NCBI GenBank assembly: GCA_937907025.1
Contig: CALESJ010000006.1
Span: forward strand, 62,001-126,000
Origin: an uncultured Faecalibacterium sp.
Lineage (GTDB): Bacteria > Bacillota > Clostridia > Oscillospirales > Ruminococcaceae
Reading direction: 5' to 3'
DNA length: 64,000 nucleotides
Each line of letters starts with the position of its first letter. Positions within the stretch are counted from its first letter, which is position 1. Made by a program: the position numbers and the translations under genes. Under the pieces are notes generated by a model that was not told the DNA's origin, searched no databases, and saw only the letters and a program-made list of their open reading frames with translations. Of the stretch, positions 1 through 8,543 are shown piece by piece.

Positions 1-571
1 CATTCAGGCTTTCCATATCGGCCCCCGCCTCAATGACGCGGGCAGCCGCCATATGGGTCTTGGCTGTGGTGTTGGAGAAGCGGAAGCAGCCGGTATCGGT
101 GGCGATGCCGGTGTACAGGCAGGCCGCGATTTCGGGGTTGAGCTCCACACCCATATCGGTAACCACATCAAGCATGATCTCACTGGCCGCGGCGGCGCCA
201 GGGTCCAGCAGCGTTTCATACGCATAGCCGCTGTTGCTGGCATGATGGTCAATGCACAGGTCCACATGCTCAGCGTACTTTTGCACATTGTTGCGGTCAC
301 CGAACAGCTGGATACCCGCCACATCCACGGCCACCACAAAGGCCGGGGTGAAGCTGGAATCAAACCAGCCGATCTCCATGAAATCATACAGGGAAGGAAT
401 CGGGTCGCTGCACAGCACCGCGACGTTTTTGCCCAGCGCTTTCAGCGCCAGGTACAACGCCCCGGCGCAGCCGATGGTGTCGCCGTCGGGGTTCTTATGG
501 CATAGGATCAGGATGTCCTGTGCGGCGCGCAGCCGCAGTACAGCGGTTTGCCTGTCCACAGATTCCGTCAT
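1..571 (-). CDS. nrnA: DHH-family phosphoesterase NrnA (nanoRNase/pAp phosphatase), 3' end outside window
   Basis: The first 190 residues of a cytoplasmic DHH phosphoesterase are present; the reading frame is open to the window edge. The visible part carries the metal-binding motifs of the family: CHKNPDGDTIG near residue 25, VVAVDVAG near residue 74 and the DHHASN signature near residue 98, followed by a TGIATDTG motif. Family members degrade 2-5 nt RNAs and dephosphorylate pAp; the C-terminal DHHA1 substrate-binding domain should lie beyond the left edge. The ATG at 571 has an AGAGG ribosome binding site. It is the last visible gene of the rimP-nusA-infB-rbfA operon, the usual place for nrnA in Bacillota. 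Confidence 0.93.
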   Translation of the reverse strand, partial: MTESVDRQTAVLRLRAAQDILILCHKNPDGDTIGCAGALYLALKALGKNVAVLCSDPIPSLYDFMEIGWFDSSFTPAFVVAVDVAGIQLFGDRNNVQKYAEHVDLCIDHHASNSGYAYETLLDPGAAAASEIMLDVVTDMGVELNPEIAACLYTGIATDTGCFRFSNTTAKTHMAAARVIEAGADMESLN

Positions 572-635
572 AACGTACCTCTTTTCCAGCGACCCGAAAG
601 TTTCGGCTTCGCTCCAAAAGTGGCCGAAAGCAGGT

Positions 636-1016
636 TCATTCTTCCTGCGGTTCGGCTTGTGCAGCGGGGCTGTCTTTTTCCAGCCCGCGCAGCATCTCAT
701 TGATATGCGCCGCATAGGCAGCGCCGTCATCCGTCACAAACACAAAGCGGGGTGCCTTGCGGATGTGCATGCGGCGGCTGACTTCGGTGCGGACGTGGCC
801 GGACGCCTTGTTCAGCGCAGCGACCACCGGCTTGCTGCCCCCCTCGCGGCCCATGACGCTGATGTAGACTTTGGCCACATCGAGGTCGGGGGTCACATCC
901 AGGCGGGTGACGGTCAGCAGACCGCCCGCGACCCGCGGGTCCTTCATTTCACCGATGATGGCGATGAGTTCCCGCTTCATATCCTGGGCCATACGGCCCT
1001 GGTTCTTGGTAGGCAT
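636..1016 (-). CDS. rbfA: 30S ribosome-binding factor RbfA
   Basis: A 126-residue protein of the RbfA family, a single KH-like domain that binds the 30S subunit and helps 16S rRNA 5' end maturation and cold adaptation. Typical features are the basic N-terminus (RMAQDMKRELIAII), the central VTRLDVTPDLDVAKVYISV strand segment and the MHIRKAPRFVFVTDDG block. The C-terminal tail is acidic and likely disordered. It sits 19 nt after infB and 64 nt before nrnA in the same direction, the standard infB-rbfA pair. Confidence 0.96.
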   Translation of the reverse strand: MPTKNQGRMAQDMKRELIAIIGEMKDPRVAGGLLTVTRLDVTPDLDVAKVYISVMGREGGSKPVVAALNKASGHVRTEVSRRMHIRKAPRFVFVTDDGAAYAAHINEMLRGLEKDSPAAQAEPQEE

Positions 1017-1035
1017 TTATCGTAACCTCGTTCAA

Positions 1036-3465
1036 TCAATCGCGGTATTCTTCCAGCTTGAAGCACTCGAAGACGTCGCCCTCCTTGATGTCGGCGAACT
1101 TCTCCAGCGTGATGCCGCATTCAAAGCCTTCGGCCACTTCCTTGGCGTCGTCCTTGAAGCGTTTCAGAGAAGCGATGGCGTCCTCGGTGATGACGATGCC
1201 GTCACGCACCAGGCGCAGCTTGGCATCGCGGGTGATCTTGCCGCTGGTGACACGGCAGCCGGCAACGGTGCCCACGGAAGAGATCTTGTAGACCTGACGG
1301 ACCTGGGCTTCGCCCAGAGCCACTTCGCGGATCTTGGGAGCCAGCATGCCCTTCATAGCGTCGGAAACATCATTGATGGCGTCGTAAATGACACGGTACA
1401 TCCGCATTTCCACGCCGGTCTGTTCGGCTTCGGCCTTGGCGATGGGGTCAGGACGGACATTGAAGCCGATGATGATGGCGTTGGAAGCATCAGCCAGGCT
1501 GACGTCGGACTTGTTGATGGCACCGACAGCGGCATGGATCACGCGCACGCGCACTTCATCATTGGAGATCTTCTCCAGGCTCTGCTTCACAGCCTCGGCG
1601 GAGCCCTGGACATCGGCCTTGACGATGATGGGCAGTTCCTTCATGTCGTTGGCGGCCATCTGATCGAACAGGTTATCCAGGGTGACCTTGGTGTAGGAGG
1701 CAAACTGCTTTTCCTTGGCCTCAGTCAGACGTTTGTCGGCCAGTTCACGGGCCAGGCGCTCGTCCTCGACAGCCTCGAACAGCTCACCGGCGGTGGGCAC
1801 TTCGGTCAGGCCGGTGATCTCCACAGGCATGGAGGGACCGGCTTCGGTGATTTCCTGGCCCTTGTCGTTGCGCATGGTACGCACGCGGCCCACGGAAGTA
1901 CCGGCGATCAGGCAGTCGCCCTTATGCAGGGTACCGTTCTGCACCAGCAGGGTGGCGATGGGGCCCTGGCCCTTGTCCAGGCGGGCTTCCACCACGGCGC
2001 CCTTGGCACGGCGGTTGGGGTTGGCTTTCAGTTCCATGACCTCGGCTTCCAGCACGATGCGTTCCAGCAGGTCCTGGATGCCCATGCCGGTCACGGCAGA
2101 CACCGGGATGCAGGCCACATCGCCGCCCCAGTCTTCGGGAACGATCTCGTACTTAGTCAGCTGTTCCTTGACACGCTCGGGGTTGGCGGTGGGCTTATCC
2201 ATCTTGTTGATGGCCACAATGAGCTTGACCTTGGCAGCCTTGGCATGGTTGATGGATTCGATGGTCTGGGGCATGATGCCGTCATCGGCAGCCACCACCA
2301 GAACCGCGATATCGGTCATGTTGGCACCGCGGGCACGCATGGCGGTGAAGGCTTCGTGGCCCGGGGTATCCAGGAAGGTGATGACATTGTCACCGCTCTT
2401 GACCTGATAGGCACCGATGGCCTGGGTGATGCCGCCGGCCTCACCGGCGGTCACGTTGGTCTTGCGGATAGCGTCCAGAATGGAAGTCTTGCCGTGGTCA
2501 ACGTGGCCCATGACCACGACGACCGGCGGACGGGGCACCAGATCTTCGGCGGCGTCCTCATCCTGCTCGAACAGACGTTCCTCGATGGAAACATGGACCT
2601 CGCGCTCGACCTTGGCGTGGAATTCCTCGGCCACCAGAGCGGCAGAGTCGAAATCCACCACATCAGAGGCGGCGTGCATTTCGCCCATCTGCATGAACTT
2701 GGCAACGACCTTGGCCACGTTCTGCTTCAGGCGGGAAGCCAGCTCGCTGACGGTGATCTCGTCGGGGATCTGGATCTTCAGCTGGGCGTTGCGGGCCTTT
2801 TCCAGCTGGATACGCTGCAGGCGCTCGGCCTCGGTTTCGCGGCGGCGCTGGTACTGGTTGCGGCCCTTGTTCCGGTTCTGGAACTTCTGCTTGGTGGCCA
2901 CAGGCTGCTTCTTGCGCTTGGCAGGCATGTTGCGGCTGTCGGCCAGGTCATCGTAGCGGGCGCTGAACTTATCCACGTTCACATCCACGGTACGGGTATC
3001 CACCTGCACCTGGGCGCGGTTGACCTCCACCTGCTCGGTGGCGACCGGCTTCTTGATGCCGCTGTCGGCGGCCAGTTCCTGCATGGTCACGCTCTTTTCC
3101 TTGCGGCGCTCGGCAGGCTTGTTCTCATTCTTTTTATTGTTGTTGGCAGCCGGACGCTGGGCAGCCTTGGGGGCTTCCTTGGCAGCGGGTTCAGCTTTCT
3201 TGGCGGGCTCCGTCTTGGGGGCCGGTGCCTTGGCCGGTTCGGCCTTCTTGGGTTCCGGTTCCTTGCCGGAAGCCAGGTATTCATCCAGGCTGGCCACGGC
3301 GGTTTCGCGGGTCAGGGATTCCAGCAGGCCGTTGACTTCGCTTTCCTCAAACGTGCCGCCGGCTTTGCGGTTCTGCCCCGTCAGGGCGGCCACCGTATCG
3401 ATGGCCTTTTTGGGGGTAATGCCGAAATCCTTGGCCACATCGGCGATCTTATACTTAAAATCCAT
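1036..3465 (-). CDS. infB: Translation initiation factor IF-2
   Basis: An 809-residue GTPase that places fMet-tRNA on the 30S subunit and promotes subunit joining. An IF2_N domain occupies about residues 1-55, followed by a long Ala/Lys/Pro/Glu-rich linker to about residue 230 and a second IF2_N-like segment. The G domain has G1 GHVDHGKT at 320-327, DTPGH at 366-370 and NKMD at 420-423, and is followed by the C-terminal beta-barrel and fMet-tRNA-binding domains. The start has a strong AAGGAGG site. The linker is the variable part of the family. The gene lies 13 nt after the ylxQ-like gene. Confidence 0.98.
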   Translation of the reverse strand: MDFKYKIADVAKDFGITPKKAIDTVAALTGQNRKAGGTFEESEVNGLLESLTRETAVASLDEYLASGKEPEPKKAEPAKAPAPKTEPAKKAEPAAKEAPKAAQRPAANNNKKNENKPAERRKEKSVTMQELAADSGIKKPVATEQVEVNRAQVQVDTRTVDVNVDKFSARYDDLADSRNMPAKRKKQPVATKQKFQNRNKGRNQYQRRRETEAERLQRIQLEKARNAQLKIQIPDEITVSELASRLKQNVAKVVAKFMQMGEMHAASDVVDFDSAALVAEEFHAKVEREVHVSIEERLFEQDEDAAEDLVPRPPVVVVMGHVDHGKTSILDAIRKTNVTAGEAGGITQAIGAYQVKSGDNVITFLDTPGHEAFTAMRARGANMTDIAVLVVAADDGIMPQTIESINHAKAAKVKLIVAINKMDKPTANPERVKEQLTKYEIVPEDWGGDVACIPVSAVTGMGIQDLLERIVLEAEVMELKANPNRRAKGAVVEARLDKGQGPIATLLVQNGTLHKGDCLIAGTSVGRVRTMRNDKGQEITEAGPSMPVEITGLTEVPTAGELFEAVEDERLARELADKRLTEAKEKQFASYTKVTLDNLFDQMAANDMKELPIIVKADVQGSAEAVKQSLEKISNDEVRVRVIHAAVGAINKSDVSLADASNAIIIGFNVRPDPIAKAEAEQTGVEMRMYRVIYDAINDVSDAMKGMLAPKIREVALGEAQVRQVYKISSVGTVAGCRVTSGKITRDAKLRLVRDGIVITEDAIASLKRFKDDAKEVAEGFECGITLEKFADIKEGDVFECFKLEEYRD

Positions 3466-3478
3466 GGGCAGGTCCTCC

Positions 3479-3787
3479 TTATCGGGTCAGTTGTTTTGCG
3501 CACAGCCGCGCAAGGTTATCATCCGTTACCGCAAACACCGCAGCCGGCCGTGGGGTGAGCATGGCAAGACTGGCGGTTTCCAGCGGCATCTCTTCGCAGG
3601 CAACAAGGCCTTCGCAGGTATCTTTCATATGTTGTTTGGTGCGGGGGCTGGCGTCAGAGGCCAGCAGCACCAGGCTGACCTTGCCGCGCATAACGGCTTC
3701 CTCGACACGGTCGTACCCGTGCAGCAGTTTGCCCGCCTTGCGGCAAAGACCCAGCGCGCCCAGCAGACCATTGGCATCATTCGGCAC
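3479..3787 (-). CDS. ylxQ: L7Ae-family RNA-binding protein, YlxQ-like
   Basis: A 102-residue protein with an L7Ae/L30e-type fold signature (LGLCRKAGKLLHGYDRVEEAVMRG, then VLLASDASPRTKQ). Relatives bind kink-turn RNA; YlxQ of Bacillus is of uncertain function and is associated with the ribosome and RNase P module. Its start overlaps the end of the upstream ylxR by 11 nt, which suggests translational coupling. Position between ylxR and infB is diagnostic. Confidence 0.88.
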   Translation of the reverse strand: MPNDANGLLGALGLCRKAGKLLHGYDRVEEAVMRGKVSLVLLASDASPRTKQHMKDTCEGLVACEEMPLETASLAMLTPRPAAVFAVTDDNLARLCAKQLTR

Positions 3788-4088
3788 TCTCGGTCGCCTC
3801 CTTTGCCATTTGTTCGGCGCAGGCGATCTCCTCGGTCAGGCGCTCATACACGCTGTCCGGCACCGGGACGCCGAACGCATGTTCCAGCCGCTTGGCCTTG
3901 CGGGCCTTGGCCAGGCACGCCGCCGAAGGACACAGATAGGCACCCCGGCCGGACTTTTTGCCGGTCAGGTCCACGCCCACCTCCCCTTCGGGGCTGCGGA
4001 CGATGCGCACAAGCTCACGCTTCGGTTTTTGGGCACTGCAGCCCACACACCGGCGCACCGGGACTTTCTTTTGACGTTGCTGCTGCAA
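3777..4088 (-). CDS. ylxR: YlxR family RNA-binding protein (DUF448, RnpM)
   Basis: A 103-residue protein with the YlxR core: VRRCVGC near the N-terminus, KRELVRIVR, and the GRGAYLCPSAACLAKA block, all conserved in DUF448. Homologues bind RNA and have been described as an RNase P modulator (RnpM). The N-terminus is very basic and Gln-rich. It lies 43 nt after nusA and overlaps the next gene by 11 nt. Confidence 0.9.
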   Translation of the reverse strand: MQQQRQKKVPVRRCVGCSAQKPKRELVRIVRSPEGEVGVDLTGKKSGRGAYLCPSAACLAKARKAKRLEHAFGVPVPDSVYERLTEEIACAEQMAKEATESAE

Positions 4089-4131
4089 GGTGAAACCTCT
4101 TTTCGGATAAAGTGAAACGCGGATGAGAGGA

Positions 4132-5211
4132 TTACTCCCCTTCCTCCTCGCCGTAATAGCCGGATTCCGGACGGATATCGATATTATAGCCGGTCAGGTG
4201 AGCGCACAGGCGCACATTCTGGCCCTTGTTGCCGATGGCCAGGCTGAGCTGGTGATCAGGCACGGTGACGCGGCAGCTCTTGTTCTCGCCGGGGAGCAGT
4301 TCCACCTTGACCACCTTGGCCGGGGACAGCGCCGCCGAGATGAAGGCGGAGATATCCTCGCTCCAGCGGATGATGTCGATCTTTTCACCGTTCAGCTCGG
4401 AAACGATCTTCTCCACACGGGCACCGTGGGCACCGATGCAGGCGCCGACCGGGTCCACGTTGGGGTCCTTGCTGTACACGGCCATCTTGGTGCGGGCACC
4501 GGCCTCACGGGCGATGGCCTTGACCTCGACGACACCTTCATAGATTTCGGGAACTTCCAGCTCAAACATGCGCTTGACCAGGCCGGGATGGGTACGGCTG
4601 ATGGTCACGCGGGGACCGCGCTCGGTGGAGATGACATCCACCACATAGACCTGCACGACCTGGTTTTCGGTGAAGGTTTCACCGGGGACCTGCTCGTTGC
4701 GGGGCAGAACGGCGCTGCCGCCCTTGCCCAGGTCCACGACCACGTTGCCGCGCTCATGATCCACAGAAACGACGGTGGCGGCAATGATCTCATGGGCGCG
4801 GGACTGCATCTCGCTGCACTGCAGGCTGCGTTCGCCTTCGCGCAGGCCCTGACGGATCACATGCTTGGCGGTCTGGGCGGCAATGCGGCCGAATTCCTTG
4901 GTCTTCAGCTGGGTGACGAAGCGCTGGCCGATCTTGTAGGACTTGCGCACGCGCTGGGCGTCCTCCAGGCTGATCTGGGTGTGGGGGTTTTCCACCTCTT
5001 CCACGATGTCCCGCATCAGGCTGGCGCGGAAGGTGCCCAGGTCGGGGTCGATGTCCACGATGACGTTCTCGTCCTCGACCTCATAGTCCTTTTTGACCGC
5101 GATGACGATGGCGGCCTTGATCTTATCGATCAGATAATCGGCGGGCAGTCCGCGCTCCTTTTCCAGTGCGGCCAGGGCGTCAAAGAATTCGTTGTTGGAT
5201 GCAGTAGCCAT
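4132..5211 (-). CDS. nusA: Transcription termination/antitermination factor NusA
   Basis: A 359-residue cytoplasmic RNA polymerase-binding factor. The N-terminal polymerase-binding domain is followed by an S1 domain (about 130-200) and two KH domains, including the conserved DPVGACIGAHGARV segment and the C-terminal LAIGNKGQNVRLCAHLTGYNIDI. It ends soon after the second KH domain without the acidic repeats of enterobacterial NusA, as usual in Bacillota. The reading frame stays open further upstream, but the ATG at 5211 is chosen because a GGGAGG site lies just before it and residue 1 onward (MATASNNEFFDAL) matches the family N-terminus. Confidence 0.97.
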   Translation of the reverse strand: MATASNNEFFDALAALEKERGLPADYLIDKIKAAIVIAVKKDYEVEDENVIVDIDPDLGTFRASLMRDIVEEVENPHTQISLEDAQRVRKSYKIGQRFVTQLKTKEFGRIAAQTAKHVIRQGLREGERSLQCSEMQSRAHEIIAATVVSVDHERGNVVVDLGKGGSAVLPRNEQVPGETFTENQVVQVYVVDVISTERGPRVTISRTHPGLVKRMFELEVPEIYEGVVEVKAIAREAGARTKMAVYSKDPNVDPVGACIGAHGARVEKIVSELNGEKIDIIRWSEDISAFISAALSPAKVVKVELLPGENKSCRVTVPDHQLSLAIGNKGQNVRLCAHLTGYNIDIRPESGYYGEEEGE

Positions 5212-5272
5212 TTTTCCGGTTTCCTCCCAAAGTGATGTATGTGTCAGCCATTGTGGCGGTTCTCGGTATTGA

Positions 5273-5767
5273 TCAGCCGAACAGGTTTTCGTCGTCGCAC
5301 AGCTTGACAAAGCCGGCGCTCTTGAGGGGGAAGGTCACATCTCCCTGTTCGGTGTGCAGGGTCACGATGCCGTCTGCCAGGCCCACCAGGGTGCCTTCCA
5401 GCTCCCGGCGGCCTTCCTCATCGGGACGGATGAGGCGGGCGGCGCATTTCTGCCCCACCAGGGCCTCGTAATGCTCAGGGCGGGTCAGGCGGCGGCCCAG
5501 TCCGGGGCTGCCCACTTCCAGATAGTAGCTCTGGTCAATGGGGTCGGCCTGGTCCAGCAGCGGGTCAATGGCGCGGGACACGGCCTCGCAGGTATCGGTG
5601 TCCAGCGGTTCGTCCCGGTCGATGAGAACGCGCAGGAACCAGTCCGGGCCTTCCTTTTCGAACCGGACATCCCACAGACGCAGTCCCATTCCTTCCACCA
5701 CAGGGCGGACGATGTTCTCCACCGCAGCGGCTGCGCCGCCGGGCTGCTGATTCTTGGCTTTTGCCAT
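5273..5767 (-). CDS. rimP: Ribosome maturation factor RimP
   Basis: A 164-residue two-domain protein needed for 30S assembly. The alpha/beta N-terminal domain contains DTDTCEAVSRAIDPLLD and the diagnostic YYLEVGSPGLGRRLTRPEHY block, then a C-terminal Sm-like barrel. As the first gene of the operon it is preceded by a clear promoter (5842-5870). The gap to nusA is 61 nt. Confidence 0.96.
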   Translation of the reverse strand: MAKAKNQQPGGAAAAVENIVRPVVEGMGLRLWDVRFEKEGPDWFLRVLIDRDEPLDTDTCEAVSRAIDPLLDQADPIDQSYYLEVGSPGLGRRLTRPEHYEALVGQKCAARLIRPDEEGRRELEGTLVGLADGIVTLHTEQGDVTFPLKSAGFVKLCDDENLFG

Positions 5768-5841
5768 GGTAACCCCCTATCACAAAAAGAAAGCGGACCA
5801 AACGGCCCACTTTCAGTAAAAAATCATCATCGAACAGTAAG

Positions 5842-5870
5842 AATATACCACACCCGTGCGCAAAATGCAA
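5842..5870 (-). promoter_or_regulatory. Promoter of the rimP-nusA-infB operon
   Basis: TTGCAT (-35, 5865-5870), a 17-nt spacer and TATATT (-10, 5842-5847) on the minus strand, about 75 nt before the rimP start. The intervening leader has a short GGGCCGTTTGGTCC inverted repeat. Confidence 0.7.
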
Positions 5871-5924
5871 GCCTTTTGCGCCTTTTGCCGCCAAATTGTT
5901 ATCTTTTGCGGTGTCAAAACAGGC

Positions 5925-6986
5925 TCAGAACTGTGCCAGCAGGCCCAGAAGCTTGTCCAGATTGCGTTCGGTGACCGAAAAAATCAGGATGTCACACCCC
6001 GGGGCGGCGGCCAGATCAGGGGTCATGGTTTCGGGGGCCTGGTACCAGCACCCGGCAAACCGCTGTTCCAGATACTGCACATAGTAGCCGCTGAAGCTGT
6101 CCCCCACCACCCCTACGGTGCGGGGGTCGCCTTCGTACAATTCCATGTAGTTGGCGGCGGCCAGGTCGTGCTCTTCAGGCAGGACGGTGTACAGCGCCGC
6201 CACATTGGCCAGATCCCCGGTCTGGATGCCGTTGTCCTCCAGTTGATACCGGTCAAAGGATACCGCCTCCAGCCCGGCAGCGGACAGAGCCCCGTCCAGG
6301 CCAAACAGGGCCCCCGCGTGGTTCCAGTGGGTGTCGGTCTTGAAATAAAGGTTGCTCTCCCCCTCCTCCATCCGGCGCTGCACCTCGGCGCGCAATGCTT
6401 CGTACGGCCAGCTGACCGCCACAGACGTGTGGTCCGTCATGTAGGCGGCAAAACGGTCGGTACGGTTTTCCTCATTGACAACGGGATAGGCGTCGGGCAT
6501 GAATTCCCGGTAGACCCGGTCCTTGGAGGGTGCCAGGTCCAGCACCAGGGTGCAGCCGTTTCCGGCCAGCGTGTCCGAAAGGCGCTGCAGAGAGGCCGCC
6601 GCGGCCGCCAGCGTTTCCTCGCTGTCGAAGGTTTCAGGCAATCCCTGATAGTTGGCCACCGGGTGGGCGGCGTCGGGGCCATCCTTATAAAAGAGCCAGC
6701 CCTCCTTGCCGGGCAGGACCTGGTCGGACTGACTGGAGCCGAACAGGGTGTAGTCGAGGGAGGCATCCAATGCCGTGAGCTGGTAGCGGAAAGGCGAATT
6801 GTCCGCGATGAACTGGTCCAGCCGTCCGGGCAGACCGGACAGCGAGCCCTGGAATACTTCGGGCAGCGTAGTCAGCAGACGGTTCTCGTGGTTATCCCCC
6901 GAAAGCTGCCGGCTGAAGATGTTGAACACCAGAAAGCTGCCGCCCAGAATCAGGCAGAACAGCCAGACGACGATTTTCTTTGTCAT
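5925..6986 (-). CDS. AlgX/AlgJ-like SGNH-family protein, partner of the MBOAT acyltransferase
   Basis: A 353-residue protein with an N-terminal membrane segment (about residues 5-22) and an extracytoplasmic domain. It resembles the DHHW/AlgX-AlgJ group: LVLDLAPSKDRVYREFMP, then YFKTDTHWNHAGA with the THW-type catalytic His, and a late VGDSFSGYY motif that would supply the Asp-Ser of an SGNH site. Such proteins pass acetyl groups, received from an MBOAT membrane protein, onto extracellular polysaccharide. The MBOAT gene lies 18 nt upstream. The glycan acceptor cannot be told from the sequence. Confidence 0.8.
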   Translation of the reverse strand: MTKKIVVWLFCLILGGSFLVFNIFSRQLSGDNHENRLLTTLPEVFQGSLSGLPGRLDQFIADNSPFRYQLTALDASLDYTLFGSSQSDQVLPGKEGWLFYKDGPDAAHPVANYQGLPETFDSEETLAAAAASLQRLSDTLAGNGCTLVLDLAPSKDRVYREFMPDAYPVVNEENRTDRFAAYMTDHTSVAVSWPYEALRAEVQRRMEEGESNLYFKTDTHWNHAGALFGLDGALSAAGLEAVSFDRYQLEDNGIQTGDLANVAALYTVLPEEHDLAAANYMELYEGDPRTVGVVGDSFSGYYVQYLEQRFAGCWYQAPETMTPDLAAAPGCDILIFSVTERNLDKLLGLLAQF

Positions 6987-7004
6987 GGTCCTTCTCCCCC
7001 TTTC

Positions 7005-8411
7005 TCAGAACTGGGCGTAGATGAAAGCGGTGTAGTTGCCCGCCGTGGTACGCATGATGGAGAAGAACAGAAGCACCGCCACCAGCACCACATCCGCCGC
7101 ACCGGGCTTTTGCTGTCCGCGCAGCCAGGATTTCAGTTTCGGGAAAGCCGCCTGCACCGGGCCGCAGAGCAGGATGCCCGCCGCCAGAAGCAGCAAAGTC
7201 TTGGGGTCGCCAAAGGCGGCGAAGGTCATGCCCGGGGCGCCCGCCTGCCAGGTAAGGATGCCCCCCAGTGCCGCCAGCGCCTGACCCAGGCTGGGTGCAC
7301 CAAAGAAGGTGAAGCCCACGAACACCGCCAGCACCGTATACAGGTGGGACACCCAGACCGGGGCACGATCCAGAGCCTTGCGCAGGCCCAGACGCTCCAG
7401 GCAGCTCAAAACGCCGTGCCACAGCCCGAAGGCCAGATACTGCCAGGCCGCCCCATGCCAGAAGCCGGTGCAGGCAAAAACGATGAGCAGGTTCAGGCAG
7501 GTACGAGCGGTGCCCCGGCGGCTGCCGCCCAGGGGAATGTACAGGTAATCCCGGAACCAGGCGCCCAGTGTGATATGCCAGCGGCGCCAGAACTCCCCGA
7601 TGGAGCGGGAGAGGTAGGGATAGTCGAAGTTTTCGGGCAGGGGCAGGCCGAACATCTCGCCCAGGCCGATGGCCATATCGCTGTACCCGGAAAAATCATA
7701 GTACAGCTGTACCGCGAATGCGGCATAGCCCAGCAGCAATACCGGGCCGGGCAGACGGGCGGCATCGGTGCCGCTGACCGCCGCGTACACCAGCTCCAGC
7801 TGGTCGGCAATCAGGGTCTTTTTGCCCAGGCCCAGCACAAAACGGCGGATTCCTTTGTACATCCGGTCCAGCGTCACCTGGCGCTCGGGCGCCAGAGGGT
7901 CCAACGCAACGGACTGGAAACCGTACCGCACAATGGGGCCGGAACTCACATGGGCAAAGCAGGCGAAGTAGAGATACAGCCGCAGGGGGTTGCGTTCGGG
8001 AGGAATCGTGCCCCGGAACACATCCACACAATAGCTGATTCCCTGAAAGGTATAAAAGCTGATGCCCAGCGGCAGCGCCAGGGCCAGCACCGGCAGGTGA
8101 ATTCCCGGCAGCGCGTTGGCGGTTTCGGCAAAAAAGCCGGCATACTTGTAAAAACCCAACAGCAGCAGGTCTGCCGCCACCATGGCACCCAGAATTCCGC
8201 GGCGGGGACGGCGCTGCAGCAGCAGGCCAAAGCCCCAGTGTACCAGGGCGAAAACCGCCAGCAGCAGGCTGTACCGGATGCCCGCCCAGGTGCAGAACGC
8301 CAGGCTGAACACCCCCATGACCACGTTCCGCGTCCGGACCGGCAGCACAAAATACACTGCCAGCGCCAGAGGCAGAAACACAAACAAGAACTGAACCGAA
8401 GAGAAGCCCAT
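7005..8411 (-). CDS. MBOAT-family membrane O-acyltransferase (AlgI/DltB-like)
   Basis: A 468-residue polytopic membrane protein. Family marks are LGISFYTFQGISYCVDVFRG, YYDFSGYSDMAIGLGEMFG, the EFWRRWHITLGAWFRDYLYI block and CTGFWHGAAWQYLAFGLWHG, which contains the active-site His of the family. Members move acyl groups across the membrane onto cell-surface polymers. The SGNH partner downstream points to an AlgI/PatA-like polysaccharide acetylation role rather than D-alanylation, because no dltA or dltC is present nearby. Confidence 0.88.
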   Translation of the reverse strand: MGFSSVQFLFVFLPLALAVYFVLPVRTRNVVMGVFSLAFCTWAGIRYSLLLAVFALVHWGFGLLLQRRPRRGILGAMVAADLLLLGFYKYAGFFAETANALPGIHLPVLALALPLGISFYTFQGISYCVDVFRGTIPPERNPLRLYLYFACFAHVSSGPIVRYGFQSVALDPLAPERQVTLDRMYKGIRRFVLGLGKKTLIADQLELVYAAVSGTDAARLPGPVLLLGYAAFAVQLYYDFSGYSDMAIGLGEMFGLPLPENFDYPYLSRSIGEFWRRWHITLGAWFRDYLYIPLGGSRRGTARTCLNLLIVFACTGFWHGAAWQYLAFGLWHGVLSCLERLGLRKALDRAPVWVSHLYTVLAVFVGFTFFGAPSLGQALAALGGILTWQAGAPGMTFAAFGDPKTLLLLAAGILLCGPVQAAFPKLKSWLRGQQKPGAADVVLVAVLLFFSIMRTTAGNYTAFIYAQF

Positions 8412-8452
8412 CCGTACACCGCTTTCCGCTGATTTTATGGGAATTTGTGTTG

Positions 8453-8481
8453 ATTATACCAGAAGTTTGACCCCCGGGCAA
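8453..8481 (-). promoter_or_regulatory. Promoter of the MBOAT-AlgX-like pair
   Basis: TTGCCC (8476-8481), 17-nt spacer, consensus TATAAT (8453-8458), about 40 nt before the MBOAT start. Confidence 0.7.
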
Positions 8482-8487
8482 GGCAAA

Positions 8488-8518
8488 GGCGGGGCACGGC
8501 CCGATGCCGCGCCCCGCC
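8488..8518 (-). terminator. Weak terminator after the aminopeptidase gene
   Basis: An 8-bp perfect GC stem (GGCGGGGC, 8488-8495 and 8511-8518) just past the aminopeptidase stop, followed on the minus strand by a poor T-tract (TTTGCCTT). It abuts the next promoter. Confidence 0.45.
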
Positions 8519-8543
8519 GGGGTGCTTGCTTATAAAGGGGAGA

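Noticed and set aside
871..3558. An 895-codon open frame opposite infB
   Set aside because: It is a mirror frame created by the GC-rich codon pattern of infB; it is rich in Gly/His/Asp/Leu, has no ribosome binding site and no recognisable domain.
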